Shown here piece after piece: positions 43,531-52,674 of a stretch of DNA of 64,000 bases. The stretch covers positions 33,760 to 97,759 of the forward strand of contig CALXSJ010000014.1 of the NCBI GenBank assembly GCA_944391115.1, given 5' to 3'. The stretch comes from an uncultured Victivallales bacterium (GTDB taxonomy: Bacteria > Verrucomicrobiota > Lentisphaeria > Victivallales > UBA1829). Positions within the stretch are counted from its first letter, which is position 1; each line of letters starts with the position of its first letter. The notes beneath the pieces were generated by a model. It worked only from the letters and a program-made list of their open reading frames with translations, searched no databases and had not been told where the DNA came from. Position numbers and translations under genes: made by a program.

Positions 43531-46405
43531 TCCCCGTTACACTCTGCGGAACCTCCCCGCCGCCTTCCGGAAGGCGGAACGGTTCTTCTGCTGGGGGCGC
43601 GCAATCCGGGCTTTGCTGACGCTGTTCTGCGAATTTTCGCTTCTGCTGGTCCTCTGCCGCGCGGCGGATCCCTTCTGCGCAGCCTGGAATGACATTCTGA
43701 AACGCCTTCTCGTCTGGGCGGCGCTCCTCGGAATGTTTCTTCATGCCGCATGGATTTTTCTTGCGCCGTGGATCGGGAAGCGTGGGATCCCGGATTTCTT
43801 CACCATGCTGTCCCGCGGATCGGAAAAAGCGCGGAAGGTCGCCGCTCCGCTTCTGACACGCAGAATGCTGGCGGACGACACCGCCGCCGTCATCCGGGTT
43901 CTGACCCGCTCCATGGAATATTTTCTGCCGTCCGCCGCACTTTGCCGCGCGGCGGCTTCCGAAGGACTCCGTGCGGCGGGGCTCTCCGTCTGCGTCCTGC
44001 TGCTTCTGCTGGTTCCGTTCGGAAGAAACGGAGGGCTTGAGGGAAAACTTCTGACGCTCCGTTCCTGGCTCATGGGCGCCGGATGGACCAGCAGTATGCC
44101 GCTGGAAATCCGCTCTCTTTTTCCGGGAGAGACCATCATCAAACCCGGTGCGGAATGGGTTGTGAAGGTGGTGTTCAACCGGGAACCGGAAGGGGAGTCT
44201 CCCGCCGTCCGATGCATCATCGGAGGAAAGCGGCAGAACATTCCTCTGGTTGCGGTTTCCGCACGGGAATATCAGGCGCTGATGGCGCCCTTCTCCGGAG
44301 AATGCCGCTATGCTGTCGAAGCGGAAAACCGCAGCACAAAGGAATTTACGATTCTGGCGCAGCCGTCCGCTCCGGTCGTCATCCGCCAAATCTCGCTGCA
44401 TGCCGCGACCGGAACGGCCGGCCTGCCGCCGGAACGGAAGAAGTGGACGGTTCCCGCCGGAGCGCGCGTCACACTTGCGGCGGATGCGCCTGCAAACTGC
44501 GTACGGCTTGAAATTTCCGGTTCCGGCGGACTCCGCAGACAGCTCCGCAAAGATTCGGAAACCGGTTTCTGGAAGACTTCGTTCACCGTTTGGGAAAGCG
44601 GCGCCTTCTTCTTCCAGACGCTGGAAACGGACGGCACGCGCGGAGGATCCGAACTCTACACGCTTGAAATCCGGCAGGACAATCCGCCGTCGGTCAGGAT
44701 CGCGGCGCCGGAGAATCTCGCCCCCCTGCATCATCCCGGCGCTTTCACGGTGGAAGCGGGCGACGACTCCGCGCTCAAAAGCATCACGCTCCACCTCAAC
44801 AACCTGAAAGGCGGCACGGAAACGCCGGGAACTGCGGCGCTCTCCGGCACGGAGCGGGAACGGAAGGAACCGTTCCGTCTGACCGTTACGAAATCCGCAC
44901 GACTGATCACATCCGTCATCGCCGTTGCGGCGGAAGCGGAAGAAAACTCTCCCGTCCGCCGGAACGCCTTCTCGGAAATTCATTTCCATCCCGTCGTCGT
45001 GGAATCCGAATCCGAAATGTTGAACAATCCGCAGGTCATCCGCGCATTCCGGGAATGGAGGAAAAACCGGAAATACGAGGAACCGAACAAAAAGATCCCT
45101 CCGCCGGAAAGTCCGGACAAACAGAAAGAACCGGAGCGAAAGCAGAATACGGAAAAGAATCACAGCGAGTCTCCCGAAGAGAAACAGAAATCCGACGGCA
45201 GCCGGCAGGAAAAATCCGACTCCGGAAAACAGGATGCAACGCAGAAAAAACATCCCGATGAAAAACAGAACACGGAAAAAGGACAGGAAAAAGGAAAAAA
45301 ACAGAATGACCGGAAAGGAGCGGATTCCGGAGAAAAACAGAATACTGGAAACGGACAGGAAAAAGGAGAGAAAGGCTCCGGGAAAAAACAGAACGATCAG
45401 AAAGGAACAGACTCTCGAAACGAACAGGGAAAAGGAGAGAAAAGCTCCGCGGGAAAGCGGAACGCACAACAGAAATCCGCTCAGACAGGAGGAGAACAGA
45501 ACGGGAATTCCGGCAAGGAAGCTTCCCGGCAGGAACAGGCTCCATCCGGCGGACAGGAAAACGGTGATTCCCCCGGAACACCGGGAGAAACCCCTCCCGG
45601 CGCAGGAACAGGCAGCACGCCATCCGCTCAGCAGGGGGAAGGTCCCGGCGGACAGGCAACAGAAGGAAAACAGGGTGCCGGAAACGAACAGGAAAACAGT
45701 GATTCCCCCGGAACACCGGGTGGGACCTCTCCCGGCGCAGGAACGGGCAGCGCACCCGCCGGAGAACAGGGGGAAGGTCCCGGCGGACAGGCAACAGAAG
45801 GAAAACAGGGCTCTCCGGACGGAAAGCGGGATGACGGAGGCGGACAGGAAGCCGGCACGCACAGAGGTCCGGACGGAAAACAGAAACAGGCGGGAAACGG
45901 ACAGGCTCAGGCCGGGCGGACCCAAGCGCAGGCTGCGTCCGGATCGTCACAGGGCGGAGAACCTTCGGCTCCGGGCGGAGGCGGAAACACCGCGCTGAAT
46001 ACGGGGCGCAATGCGGAAAATCCGGAAGAGAAAGAGACCTCCTCCCCGCCGGAAGTCGTCGTCGGCACCGCGCGCCGGGGCGACGGGAAGAAATCGGACC
46101 CGCAGCAGGATAAAACGCCTCCGCAAAATCGGCTCCCGCAAAATACGGAAAAGGACAAACCCTATTCCGCAGAAGACGACAATCTTCTGCATGCGGCGGA
46201 ACCTTCCGGCGGAAAGCGGGAAACGCTTCTTCTGAAGGAAAGCGGAATCGAACTAGTCCCCGGCAGGAAATACACCCCGGAACAGAAAAGCGAACTGGAG
46301 CGGGCAATCCGGCGTTACGATGCGGTCCGCGCCCGTCTGAATGACGGGGAACGCCGTACCGCCGATGAATATTACCGCCGTCTCCGGGAAATTCTCAAGC
46401 AATGA
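43517..46405 (+). CDS. Large membrane protein with long low-complexity domain (DUF4175-like)
   Basis: 962 residues. Helices lie at about 30-50, 63-84 and 155-170, then a beta-rich extracytoplasmic part (about 180-510). A very polar, low-complexity stretch of about 350 residues (roughly 520-870) is dominated by Lys, Gln, Glu, Gly, Ser and Pro with EKGQEKG-type units and a 45-residue repeat. A short helical C-terminus ends it (KYTPEQKSELERAIRRYDAVRARL). The layout is that of the DUF4175-like proteins found last in MoxR/DUF58/VWA operons. The disordered segment might span the periplasm or bind peptidoglycan (inference). Confidence 0.78.
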   Translation: MPNPDPRYTLRNLPAAFRKAERFFCWGRAIRALLTLFCEFSLLLVLCRAADPFCAAWNDILKRLLVWAALLGMFLHAAWIFLAPWIGKRGIPDFFTMLSRGSEKARKVAAPLLTRRMLADDTAAVIRVLTRSMEYFLPSAALCRAAASEGLRAAGLSVCVLLLLLVPFGRNGGLEGKLLTLRSWLMGAGWTSSMPLEIRSLFPGETIIKPGAEWVVKVVFNREPEGESPAVRCIIGGKRQNIPLVAVSAREYQALMAPFSGECRYAVEAENRSTKEFTILAQPSAPVVIRQISLHAATGTAGLPPERKKWTVPAGARVTLAADAPANCVRLEISGSGGLRRQLRKDSETGFWKTSFTVWESGAFFFQTLETDGTRGGSELYTLEIRQDNPPSVRIAAPENLAPLHHPGAFTVEAGDDSALKSITLHLNNLKGGTETPGTAALSGTERERKEPFRLTVTKSARLITSVIAVAAEAEENSPVRRNAFSEIHFHPVVVESESEMLNNPQVIRAFREWRKNRKYEEPNKKIPPPESPDKQKEPERKQNTEKNHSESPEEKQKSDGSRQEKSDSGKQDATQKKHPDEKQNTEKGQEKGKKQNDRKGADSGEKQNTGNGQEKGEKGSGKKQNDQKGTDSRNEQGKGEKSSAGKRNAQQKSAQTGGEQNGNSGKEASRQEQAPSGGQENGDSPGTPGETPPGAGTGSTPSAQQGEGPGGQATEGKQGAGNEQENSDSPGTPGGTSPGAGTGSAPAGEQGEGPGGQATEGKQGSPDGKRDDGGGQEAGTHRGPDGKQKQAGNGQAQAGRTQAQAASGSSQGGEPSAPGGGGNTALNTGRNAENPEEKETSSPPEVVVGTARRGDGKKSDPQQDKTPPQNRLPQNTEKDKPYSAEDDNLLHAAEPSGGKRETLLLKESGIELVPGRKYTPEQKSELERAIRRYDAVRARLNDGERRTADEYYRRLREILKQ
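45551..45810 (+). repeat. Coding direct repeat, two 125-base copies
   Basis: 45551-45675 and 45686-45810 are nearly the same sequence, 135 bases (45 codons) apart, with substitutions mostly in the middle. They encode DSPGTPG, SPGAGTGS and GEGPGGQATEGKQG. The repeat lies inside the low-complexity part of the membrane protein and keeps the frame, so its length could change by recombination without breaking the gene. Confidence 0.85.
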
Positions 46406-46473
46406 ACCATCCCGACCGGGGCACGCGGCGGATCAGGGATTTCCTCTGCGGCGGCCAGCGGATTCCGCCGGAC

Positions 46474-47352
46474 TCAGCCCGCCACGGGATCCGGACGGCA
46501 GAGACGGAACGCCGTCATCGACTCCAGCGCCATCGGGACATTGTGAACGCGTACAAATTCAACCCCCTGCGCAGCAAGAGAGGCGAGCACACCCGCAGTC
46601 GCATAATCCCGCTCCGACGCCGGTTTCCCTGCGCATACACGCGCCAGAAACGATTTGCGCGACGGGGCATAGTAAAGCGGCGCGCTGACCTTCTTCCGCA
46701 GCTCAGCGGCCCCTCTGACAAGCGCCAGATTCTGTTCCGGCGTCTTGGCAAAGCCCAATCCCGGATCCAGCAGAATGGAATCCGGAGAAATTCCCGCCGC
46801 AACGGCCCGTTCAAATGCATGATTGAGACAGTCGGCAACCTCGGCGCAGACATCCGGATAAAGCAGATTTTCCGGATTCTGCATCGTCTGCGGTGTTCCG
46901 CGCATGTGCATCAGAATCACCGCCGCGCGCGCGCCGGAAACAACGGACGCCATATCCGGATCAAAGGTCATGGCGCTGATGTCGTTGATGATGTCAGCTC
47001 CCGCCTCCAGAGCCGCCGCCGCAACGGCGGCCTTCCGTGTATCGACGCTGATGACGGCATCGCTTCGAACCTCCTTCAAGGCACGGATCACGGGAACGAG
47101 CCGCTCGATCTCGACAGAGACGGGAACTTCTTCCGCTCCGGGACGCGTGGATTCGGCTCCGGCGTCGATGCCGCAGGCCCCCGCATCAAGCATTGCAAGT
47201 GCGCCGCGCACGGCCCGATCCGGATCCAGGAAATGCCCTCCGTCGCTGAAGGAGTCCGGCGTCACGTTCAGGATGCCGAAAAGCGCCGGAATCCCGTCCG
47301 CGCCATATTCCAGAGTGCGGTTATTCCTCAGTTTCAGGCGTTTCACCGTCAT
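46474..47352 (-). CDS. folP: Dihydropteroate synthase
   Basis: 292 residues, making 7,8-dihydropteroate from the pterin pyrophosphate and p-aminobenzoate. Signatures are GILNVTPDSFSDGG, DAGAESTRPGA, SVDTRKAAVA, INDISAM, LMHMRGTPQTMQ, LLDPGLGFAKT and PSRKSFL with the conserved basic residues; the C-terminal VRVHNV closes the barrel. The ATG at 47352 is preferred over the in-frame GTG at 47361. Either way the start lies inside the last codons of gyrA (32 bases overlap), implying coupling. It is the last gene of the long minus-strand cluster. Confidence 0.95.
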   Translation of the reverse strand: MTVKRLKLRNNRTLEYGADGIPALFGILNVTPDSFSDGGHFLDPDRAVRGALAMLDAGACGIDAGAESTRPGAEEVPVSVEIERLVPVIRALKEVRSDAVISVDTRKAAVAAAALEAGADIINDISAMTFDPDMASVVSGARAAVILMHMRGTPQTMQNPENLLYPDVCAEVADCLNHAFERAVAAGISPDSILLDPGLGFAKTPEQNLALVRGAAELRKKVSAPLYYAPSRKSFLARVCAGKPASERDYATAGVLASLAAQGVEFVRVHNVPMALESMTAFRLCRPDPVAG

Positions 47353-50107
47353 CGGAGTCACCGTCTTCCGTGAGTTCTTCGGGCGGAACCTCCATCTCCT
47401 CGAAATCGTCGTCCTTCTTCCCGAAGGGAATCTGTTCGACGCCCGCGGCGACCATCACATTTTCCGCATCGTTTTCCACGGCATTCTCATCGGCCTCGAC
47501 TTCGACCACGATCGTAGCGCCCGTAACCTTGTCCCCCTTGCGCAGATCCATGATACGCACCCCCATCGAGGCGCGTCCGACAATGCGGATCTCATCCACG
47601 GGAATGCGCGAAACCTGTCCGCGCTCGGTGGTCAGAATCAGCTCGTCGCCGTGTTTCACGCGAAGCGCCGCGATCACGACCTCGCCGGGGCGGAGATTCA
47701 GGTTCTTCACCCCTTTTGCACCGCGCCTTGTCAGACGGTAGGTATCGACGTAACTGCGCTTGCCCATGCCGCCGCTCGTCACGACCAGCAGCTGCGGACG
47801 GCCGTCGTCCTCGATCTCCTCTTCGTCACTTCCTTCGGCGCTTTCCGCCTCCTCTCCTGCGGCATCTTCTTCGAGTTCCGCATCCGGAATGTCTGTTTCA
47901 GGCGTTTCCGGATTTTCCATCTCCGCTCCGGCGGATTCACCGGATTCCGCAGCGGAAAGTTCGGAAGCGTCCGCTGCGGGAACAACCTCCATGCTGACGA
48001 TCTCATCGTCGGGCAGTTTGAAGCGGATTCCGGTCACGCCGCGCGTGGCGCGGCCCATCGTGCGGACATCGGTCTCGACAAAGCGGCATGCCATGCCCTT
48101 TGCGGTGGAAAGAATGATCTCGCTCGCGCCGTCGGCGATTTCGGCGCCGATCAGGTCGTCGCCCTCCTCGATCACGATGGCACGCAGTCCGAGATTCCGC
48201 AGATGGCGGAACTCGCGGAGCGCGGTCTTCTTGATGACGCCGCGTTTCGTCGCCATGACAATCGACAGATTCTCCTGGTCAAACATCTCCTTCTGAAGCG
48301 TCAGCATTGCGCGGATCTGTTCGCCCGGCTCAATTTTGATGAGATTGACGATCGCCTTGCCCTTTCCGGTCCTCGCCCCTTCCGGGATGTCGTAGACGTT
48401 CAGCCAGTACATGAAGCCCCGGTCGGTGAAGAAGAAGATCAGGTCGTGGCTGTCCGCGTTGAACAGATGCTCGACATGATCCTCCTCCTTGGTCTCCATG
48501 CCGATGATGCCGACGCCGCCTCGGTGCTGGGTGCGGTAGGTGTCCGACGGCACACGCTTGATGTAGCCGGTGTTGGAAACGGTAATGACACAGGAATGGC
48601 GCGGAATCAGATCCGCGTAATTGATGTCGCCCTCGTCATAGGTGATCTCGGTGCGGCGCGGGTCGGCATAGCGGTTTTTCACATCGAGCAGCTCGTCCTT
48701 GATGACACCGAGCCGGAGCTCGCGGCTGGCAAGCAGACTGCGCAGGTATTCGATCAGCTTCATGAGCTCGTCATATTCCTTCTGGAGATCCTCGATCGCC
48801 AGTCCCGTCAGCTGATGCAGACGCATGTCGAGAATCGCCGCGACCTGAAGCTTGCTCAGTCCGAACCGGGCCATCAGCGCGGCTCCGGCCTCCTCGCGGG
48901 TACGGGATTCGCGGATGATCTTCACGACCTCGTCAATGTTCTGCACGGCAATCAGAAGACCGCTGACAATGTGAGCGCGCGCCTCGGCCTTGTTCAGTTC
49001 GAACTGCGTCCGGCGGGTCACGACTTCAAGCCGGTGATCGACGAACGCCTGAAGCAGCTGTGAAAGGTTCATCGTGCGCGGACGGTTGTGATCCACCACC
49101 AGAAGCTGGCAGCCGAGAATGCTCTCCATCTGCGTGTGCGCATAAAGCTGGTTCAGCACGACCGACGCCATCGCGCCGCGCTTGATTTCTATCACGATCC
49201 GGATGCCGGTGCGCAGACTGGTCTCGTCGCGCAGATCGGAGATGCCGGTGATCTTCTTGTCCTTGACAAGGTCGGCGATCTTCTTGACCATCATCTCCTT
49301 GTTGACGGCATAGGGAATTTCCTTGACAATGATCATTTCCTTGCCGTTCTGTTCCACGATGTCGGCCTTCGCCCGGACCTTGATGACTCCGTGCCCGGTC
49401 TCATACAGACTCCGGATCGGGTCGATGCCGCAGATGACCGCACCGGTCGGGAAATCCGGCCCCGGCAGGAACTTCATCAGATCGCGGACCGTGGCGGAGG
49501 GATTTTCCAGCAGATGAACCGTCGCGTCGATCACCTCGCCGAGATTGTGCGGCGGAATGTTTGTCGCCATGCCGACGCCGATGCCCATGCTGCCGTTCAC
49601 AAGCAGATTCGGAAACTTTGCGGGCAGCACCTCGGGCTCGGTAGTGTTCTCGTCGAAGGTCGGGATCATTTCGACCGTGTCCTTGTCGATGTCGGCCAGC
49701 AGCTCTTCCGTGAAGCGCTCCATGCGGCATTCAGTGTAGCGGTAGGCGGCGGGCGGATCCCCGTCGATGCTCCCGAAGTTGCCCTGTCCGTCGATCAGCG
49801 GCATGCGCATGGAAAAATCCTGCGCCATGCGGACGAGAGTATCATAAACCGACAAGTCGCCGTGGGGATGGTATTTTCCGATCACTTCGCCGACCACGCG
49901 GGCGCTTTTCATATGGGGACGCGATTTCGCCAGTCCCAGCTGACGCATCGCATAGAGGATTCTGCGGTTGCAGGGCTTGAGCCCGTCTCGCACATCAGGA
50001 ATGGCTCTTCCGACATTCACGCTCAGGGAATACTGCAGATACGCGGTATGCATGATGTCTTCAATATTGACGGGAAAATCCCGCCTTTCACTTGCGCTGT
50101 CACTCAT
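47321..50107 (-). CDS. gyrA: DNA gyrase subunit A
   Basis: 928 residues. It introduces negative supercoils together with GyrB (not in the window). The catalytic tyrosine is Y124 in AYRYTE, the quinolone-determining loop is [10 protein letters not shown], and the C-terminal pinwheel contains a GyrA-box-like QHRGGVG (canonical QRRGGKG). Two features are odd. L85 occupies the place of E. coli Ser83. A strongly acidic insert of about 65 residues ([20 protein letters not shown] and onwards) interrupts the C-terminal domain, and the C-terminus itself is acidic. AAGGA lies 7 bases before the ATG. Confidence 0.94.
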   Translation of the reverse strand: MSDSASERRDFPVNIEDIMHTAYLQYSLSVNVGRAIPDVRDGLKPCNRRILYAMRQLGLAKSRPHMKSARVVGEVIGKYHPHGDLSVYDTLVRMAQDFSMRMPLIDGQGNFGSIDGDPPAAYRYTECRMERFTEELLADIDKDTVEMIPTFDENTTEPEVLPAKFPNLLVNGSMGIGVGMATNIPPHNLGEVIDATVHLLENPSATVRDLMKFLPGPDFPTGAVICGIDPIRSLYETGHGVIKVRAKADIVEQNGKEMIIVKEIPYAVNKEMMVKKIADLVKDKKITGISDLRDETSLRTGIRIVIEIKRGAMASVVLNQLYAHTQMESILGCQLLVVDHNRPRTMNLSQLLQAFVDHRLEVVTRRTQFELNKAEARAHIVSGLLIAVQNIDEVVKIIRESRTREEAGAALMARFGLSKLQVAAILDMRLHQLTGLAIEDLQKEYDELMKLIEYLRSLLASRELRLGVIKDELLDVKNRYADPRRTEITYDEGDINYADLIPRHSCVITVSNTGYIKRVPSDTYRTQHRGGVGIIGMETKEEDHVEHLFNADSHDLIFFFTDRGFMYWLNVYDIPEGARTGKGKAIVNLIKIEPGEQIRAMLTLQKEMFDQENLSIVMATKRGVIKKTALREFRHLRNLGLRAIVIEEGDDLIGAEIADGASEIILSTAKGMACRFVETDVRTMGRATRGVTGIRFKLPDDEIVSMEVVPAADASELSAAESGESAGAEMENPETPETDIPDAELEEDAAGEEAESAEGSDEEEIEDDGRPQLLVVTSGGMGKRSYVDTYRLTRRGAKGVKNLNLRPGEVVIAALRVKHGDELILTTERGQVSRIPVDEIRIVGRASMGVRIMDLRKGDKVTGATIVVEVEADENAVENDAENVMVAAGVEQIPFGKKDDDFEEMEVPPEELTEDGDSDDGETPETEE

Positions 50108-50271
50108 TTTTCATTCCTTGCCTGTCATTATTTTCAAGACTGAATTCTTCCGACGAAAAAACGCGGGGAGACACCCCGGAAAGAAGGGATAATATACACG
50201 CTTTTCATACGAAACGCAAGGCCGCGTACGCGTGCGCGAGGAGATTTTTAACGGAAAAACGAACAGGAAAA

Positions 50272-52602
50272 TCAGTTCGGCCCGAAGGAGGCGCCCATGT
50301 TGAAATGGAAGCGCAGAGAGTTTGAAACACCGTCCTGCTTGTTGATGATCGGGAACGCCAGGTCGAGCCGGATCGGCGCATTGACGTTCGGCAGCTTGAT
50401 GCGGAGCCCGTAACCGATGCCCATGTTGACCGTCCGGAACTGGAAGCGCTCCGGACCCGCGTCACCGATATCCACAAAGAATGCGCCGCGCACGATGCTG
50501 TAAATCGGATGGGAGAGTTCCGCCGTCACGATATACATGGTCTGCCCGCCGTAGTTGTCATGACGGTAATCCTCGGGACCGATGCTGCGGTAAGGAAAGC
50601 CGCGGACGGAATCGCCGCCGCCGAGGAAATACCGCTCAAACAGCGGAACCATCCCCGGTTCGCCGATATTGGAGAGGAAACCAATCTTCGCGCCGGCACT
50701 GAACACAAACCAGTCATTGAAAAACGAATAGTGATACGTTCCCTTGGCTTCCAGGCGGAGATAATCGTTGGTCGCACCGAACGCCTGGGAGGTGAAGGCC
50801 GCCAGGCCGCCGATGCTGTAGCCGCGCGTCGGATCCGTGGCGCTGTTGCGCGTATCGCGTTCCAGAGAGAGGTGGATGCGACCGACCAGCTCATTTCCCT
50901 TGCTTTCCTGGAAACGGTAGGACATTTTCCGTCGCATGTCGTAAATCCGGACCTGCTCAAAAGTATACCCGACGGACGCGGACGTGAAATCATCAAAAAT
51001 CCGTTTGGTCAGCGAGGTCGAAAAGCCGATCCGCCGCTCGGACCAGTCGTCATAATCCAGATTGCGGACATATCCCGAAATATCCCAGCGCAGCGGAATG
51101 CCGAACAGCCAGGGTTCTGTGAAGTCCAGTTCGAAATTGTAACGCTCAAGACCCATCACGGCAAGAAGACGCATGCGCTGTCCCCCTCCGGTGAAGTAGT
51201 TCCACGGATCCAGGATATCCATGTTGTTGTGCGTAATCTCCAGCATTCCGGAAAGGCTGTCGGTATCCGACCAGGATGCGCCGATTTTCGCATCGATGAA
51301 CCGCTTCTCCTTGAGGGTAATGTCAATATCCTTCGTATCCGGCGTCCCCATTTCGGACGTTCTGGCAACCGCGTCCACCTTTTCGAAGTAGCCCATGCCC
51401 ATCAGCCGGCTCTTGGCCAGCTTGACCATGTTCTTGTCCACCGGGTCTCCGGGAATCATCGGAAGTTCGCGCCGGATCACATAATCCTTGGTGTATTTGT
51501 TGCCGGAAATCAGGATATCATGGATTTTATAGAGCGGCCCTTCCTTGAGCTTGTAGGCAAGATCGACCGTATGCGTCTTGTAATTCGGGATGCGGATCGG
51601 GCTGACAAGAAAATCGGCATACCCGAGACGGCTGTATTTGTTGTCAAGCGCCTCCGCTCCGTCACTCTCCAGCTTGCTGGAAAACGTCATGCCCGGCTTC
51701 AGCGGAATCAGTCCTGCAAGTTCCTCTGGCTTGAAACGTTCGGCGCCTTCCACATAGACCTTGCCGACTTTGTAGGGCTCGCCTTCCTCCACCGTGAAGG
51801 TCACGTCGACAATCTCCGGATTTTCTGGGTCCTCGGTGACTTTCACGTCGGTCACCTTGAAATCCAGATATCCCTTCTGCCAGTAGAGCTCGCGGAGACG
51901 GACGGGATCGCGTCCGAGCTCCTCGCGGTTCAGCAGACCGTAGTCAAAAATCCAGCTGAACCATGGATGGCTCAGGAAAGAGTGCCGCGTCGCAATCGCG
52001 TCGTGAAGTTCGCTTTCGGAATAAACGGACGCTCCGGGAAATGTCACCTTTCCGACACGCAGGCGGAGATTTTCCGTGATGTTGAACACGATTTTGATAT
52101 GATTCTCATCGATTTTTTCAATCTTCGGAATAATGATCGCATCGTTCAGGCCTTTGGAAAGATAAAATTTCCGGAGGGCATCGGCGCTGTTCCGCAGCGC
52201 CATGTCATTCAAAGGCACTCCGGTGGCGACGGAAATCTCCTCCGCCAGTTTTTTCGCGTCATATTTTTTGTTGCCGGTGAAGACAACCTCCCGCACAACC
52301 GGCTTGGGAGTGATTTTGAAGATGATTTCTATCTTCCCGTCAGGTGTCTTCCGGGTTTCCGAGGCCACATCGGAAAACATTCCCATGGCGTGAAGGCGCT
52401 TGATATCGTCATTGACCGTGCGTTCGCTGTACATTCCCCCCTTGCGGCTCTGGACATTATAACGGAGCACATCTTCTCCGAACTTGTAATCCGCCCCCTG
52501 ATCGAAGGAAACGGAAGCGATTTCCTGTGCCGCGGCAGTGCTGCAGAAACAGAACGCGCCCAGAATCATTCCCGCCGCCAAGATTACCGTCAATTTATTC
52601 AT
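50272..52602 (-). CDS. bamA: Outer membrane protein assembly factor BamA
   Basis: 776 residues. A signal peptide (KLTVILAAGMILGAFCFCSTAAAQ) precedes five POTRA domains (about 27-410), as in Gram-negative BamA: KPVVREVVFTGNKKYDAKKL and KIHDILISGNKYTKDYVIRREL are typical. The 16-strand barrel has the conserved loop-6 FLGGGDSVRGFPYRSIG (VRGF motif). It inserts beta-barrel proteins in the outer membrane, so the organism has one. Start 52602 (MNKLTV) gives the signal peptide; an upstream Met at 52671 would bury it. It follows dnaB by 72 bases in the same direction. Confidence 0.95.
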   Translation of the reverse strand: MNKLTVILAAGMILGAFCFCSTAAAQEIASVSFDQGADYKFGEDVLRYNVQSRKGGMYSERTVNDDIKRLHAMGMFSDVASETRKTPDGKIEIIFKITPKPVVREVVFTGNKKYDAKKLAEEISVATGVPLNDMALRNSADALRKFYLSKGLNDAIIIPKIEKIDENHIKIVFNITENLRLRVGKVTFPGASVYSESELHDAIATRHSFLSHPWFSWIFDYGLLNREELGRDPVRLRELYWQKGYLDFKVTDVKVTEDPENPEIVDVTFTVEEGEPYKVGKVYVEGAERFKPEELAGLIPLKPGMTFSSKLESDGAEALDNKYSRLGYADFLVSPIRIPNYKTHTVDLAYKLKEGPLYKIHDILISGNKYTKDYVIRRELPMIPGDPVDKNMVKLAKSRLMGMGYFEKVDAVARTSEMGTPDTKDIDITLKEKRFIDAKIGASWSDTDSLSGMLEITHNNMDILDPWNYFTGGGQRMRLLAVMGLERYNFELDFTEPWLFGIPLRWDISGYVRNLDYDDWSERRIGFSTSLTKRIFDDFTSASVGYTFEQVRIYDMRRKMSYRFQESKGNELVGRIHLSLERDTRNSATDPTRGYSIGGLAAFTSQAFGATNDYLRLEAKGTYHYSFFNDWFVFSAGAKIGFLSNIGEPGMVPLFERYFLGGGDSVRGFPYRSIGPEDYRHDNYGGQTMYIVTAELSHPIYSIVRGAFFVDIGDAGPERFQFRTVNMGIGYGLRIKLPNVNAPIRLDLAFPIINKQDGVSNSLRFHFNMGASFGPN

Positions 52603-52674
52603 CAAGCCAACTTCCCAGTTATCAAAAATTCCATATCCGGCAACTATAACCCGCAATCCCCTAAATTTCAAATT

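Noticed and set aside
45551..45810. Repeats considered as a CRISPR array
   Set aside because: There are only two 125-base copies with a 10-base gap, in frame inside a coding region; no array structure or cas genes.
43280..45925. Minus-strand open frame of 881 codons rich in Phe/Leu/Ser that mimics a membrane protein
   Set aside because: It is the complement of the Lys/Glu/Gly low-complexity repeats of the plus-strand gene; the hydrophobic look is a codon artefact.
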